Positions 63,075 to 64,000 of a stretch of DNA of 64,000 bases are shown piece by piece. The notes beneath the pieces are model-generated. The model was not told where the DNA came from. It did not search any database and worked only from the letters and a program-made list of their open reading frames with translations. Every line of letters begins with the position of its first letter. Within the stretch, counting starts at the first letter, position 1. Both the position numbers and the translations under genes were made by a program. The stretch spans positions 1 to 64,000 of the forward strand of contig NZ_JOFV01000011.1 in the NCBI RefSeq assembly GCF_000718325.1. Direction: 5' to 3'. The stretch is from Oerskovia turbata. GTDB lineage: Bacteria > Actinomycetota > Actinomycetes > Actinomycetales > Cellulomonadaceae.

Positions 63075-64000
63075 TCAGCACGTCGCCTGGGCGTCCGCCG
63101 AGGTGATCGCCTCACCAGGCGTGCGGTCGGCCAGGGGGTCGACAGGTGCCCCCTGCTCAGGGGTCGCCGGGACGACCGGGTCAGCACCACCCGGGACGCT
63201 CGTCCCCTGGGGCGGCACGGGCGGCGCCGCCACCTCCGGGACGACCGGCTGGTCCGCCGCGACCCGCGCCCACACGTCTGCGGCCTCGGCCGTCAGGACC
63301 ACGCGGTTGACGTTGCCCGGCTGGGGGCCCGACGGGATGGTCAGGAAGGTCACGGCGTCGGGCCGCACCGACCGCAGAGAGAACGCGAGACCCGTGAGAT
63401 CGACCCCTCCGCTGATCGAGAGCGAGCTCGTCGCGGCGTCCAGGAACTGCAGCAGGTTGGGCAGGTCCGTGAGGACGTTCTGGGAGAGGACCGACTTCGT
63501 CATCGCCGCGAGCAGCGCCTGCTGACGACCCATGCGATAGGTGTCGGACCCGTCGCTCAGGCCGTGCCGGGCCCGCGCGAGCGCGAGCGCCTGAGACCCC
63601 GTCAGAGTCTGCGTCCCCGCGCTGAGGTGCAGGTCGGCATCCTCGTCGTCCATGTCCTCGGGGATGCACATCGGCACCCCGTCAAGGGCGTCGACCATGG
63701 TCTGGAACCCGACGAAGTCCACGACCATGAAGCCGTCCGTCCGCACCCCTGACATCTGCTCGACCGTCATCTGGGTGCACGTCGCCGCCGACGCGAGGTC
63801 CTTGCCCCCGAGCCAGCCCCGGGAGAACGCCTCGTTGAAGGTCGCCCGGGACGACGCCCGCGTCGTCCCGCCCCCGGTGACCGCGCACGACGGGATGGCG
63901 ATCCGCAGGTCGCGCGGGACCGAGACCAGCTCGACCCGCGAGCGGTCCGCCGAGATGTGCAGCAGCATCGTGGTGTCCGAGCGCATGCCCTCCTCGGCTC
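63075..64000 (-). CDS. LytR-CpsA-Psr (LCP) family protein, C-terminal part (cut by window edge)
   Basis: About 308 residues are present; the N-terminus, with its expected membrane helix, lies beyond the window. The frame stays open to 64000 and reads AEEGMRSDTTMLLHI at the edge. LCP hallmarks: RSDTTMLLHIS, VSVPRDLRIAIP (Arg-rich pyrophosphate pocket), FNEAFSRG, FVGFQTMVDALDGVPMCI and ALALARARH with RMGRQQALL. These enzymes transfer teichoic acid- or arabinogalactan-type polymers onto peptidoglycan outside the membrane. The Pro-rich C-terminal tail is probably disordered. Confidence 0.92.
   Translation of the reverse strand, partial: AEEGMRSDTTMLLHISADRSRVELVSVPRDLRIAIPSCAVTGGGTTRASSRATFNEAFSRGWLGGKDLASAATCTQMTVEQMSGVRTDGFMVVDFVGFQTMVDALDGVPMCIPEDMDDEDADLHLSAGTQTLTGSQALALARARHGLSDGSDTYRMGRQQALLAAMTKSVLSQNVLTDLPNLLQFLDAATSSLSISGGVDLTGLAFSLRSVRPDAVTFLTIPSGPQPGNVNRVVLTAEAADVWARVAADQPVVPEVAAPPVPPQGTSVPGGADPVVPATPEQGAPVDPLADRTPGEAITSADAQATC

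Overview
The window is about 73% G+C by eye and reads as a chromosome segment of a Gram-positive actinobacterium. The menaquinone genes, a 14-subunit complex I, FHA/Ser-Thr kinase signalling and ESX-type proteins all fit the order Micrococcales (Cellulomonas / Cellulosimicrobium / Oerskovia-like). The genus is an inference from gene content and order. No rRNA, tRNA, IS element, prophage or CRISPR array was seen.

Region A (1-6151) starts with the N-terminus of a ferredoxin-NADP reductase. It then holds a minus-strand ESX accessory operon: an EspC-like small protein, a 477-aa WXG-headed putative secreted effector, an EspG-like protein, an LpqN-like protein and a frameshifted last gene. A divergent unknown gene (4091-5038) and a WXG100 protein with a two-helix membrane partner follow.

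Region B (6159-28343) is one 22-kb minus-strand operon of ten genes. In transcription order these are a giant anchored Ig-like/FN3 surface protein, MoxR ATPase, DUF58, a transglutaminase-like membrane protein lacking its catalytic Cys, an RDD+FHA protein, PP2C phosphatase, an FHA protein, a transmembrane Ser/Thr kinase, an FHA-winged-helix protein, and an EssC/EccC-type triple ATPase with an FHA domain. Most adjacent genes overlap by ATGA, GTGA or TGATG. The first part resembles the PFNA cluster known from Bifidobacterium; here it runs into a type VII secretion motor. The same palindrome, TGGGGA-N4-TCCCCA, lies 83-129 bp upstream of all three units (EspC operon, WXG100 operon, giant-protein operon), which points to a shared regulon.

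Region C (28790-46554) is the nuoA-N operon (minus strand) ending in a polyprenyl diphosphate synthase overlapping nuoN. Region D (46706-62057) carries the menaquinone genes menJ, menG, menF, menD, menC, menB, menE and menA, interleaved with a GNAT protein, an HtrA-type protease, a TetR regulator, an alpha/beta hydrolase, a DUF3048 lipoprotein and a small membrane protein. Complex I reduces the quinone that hepB and the men genes make, so regions C and D form a respiratory neighbourhood. A perfect CRP-type site precedes menJ. Many genes here have a TANNNT hexamer 6-7 nt before the start codon, as in leaderless transcripts. Region E (62054-64000) holds a DUF4229 membrane protein, a PLDc_N protein and the C-terminal part of an LCP (LytR-CpsA-Psr) enzyme.
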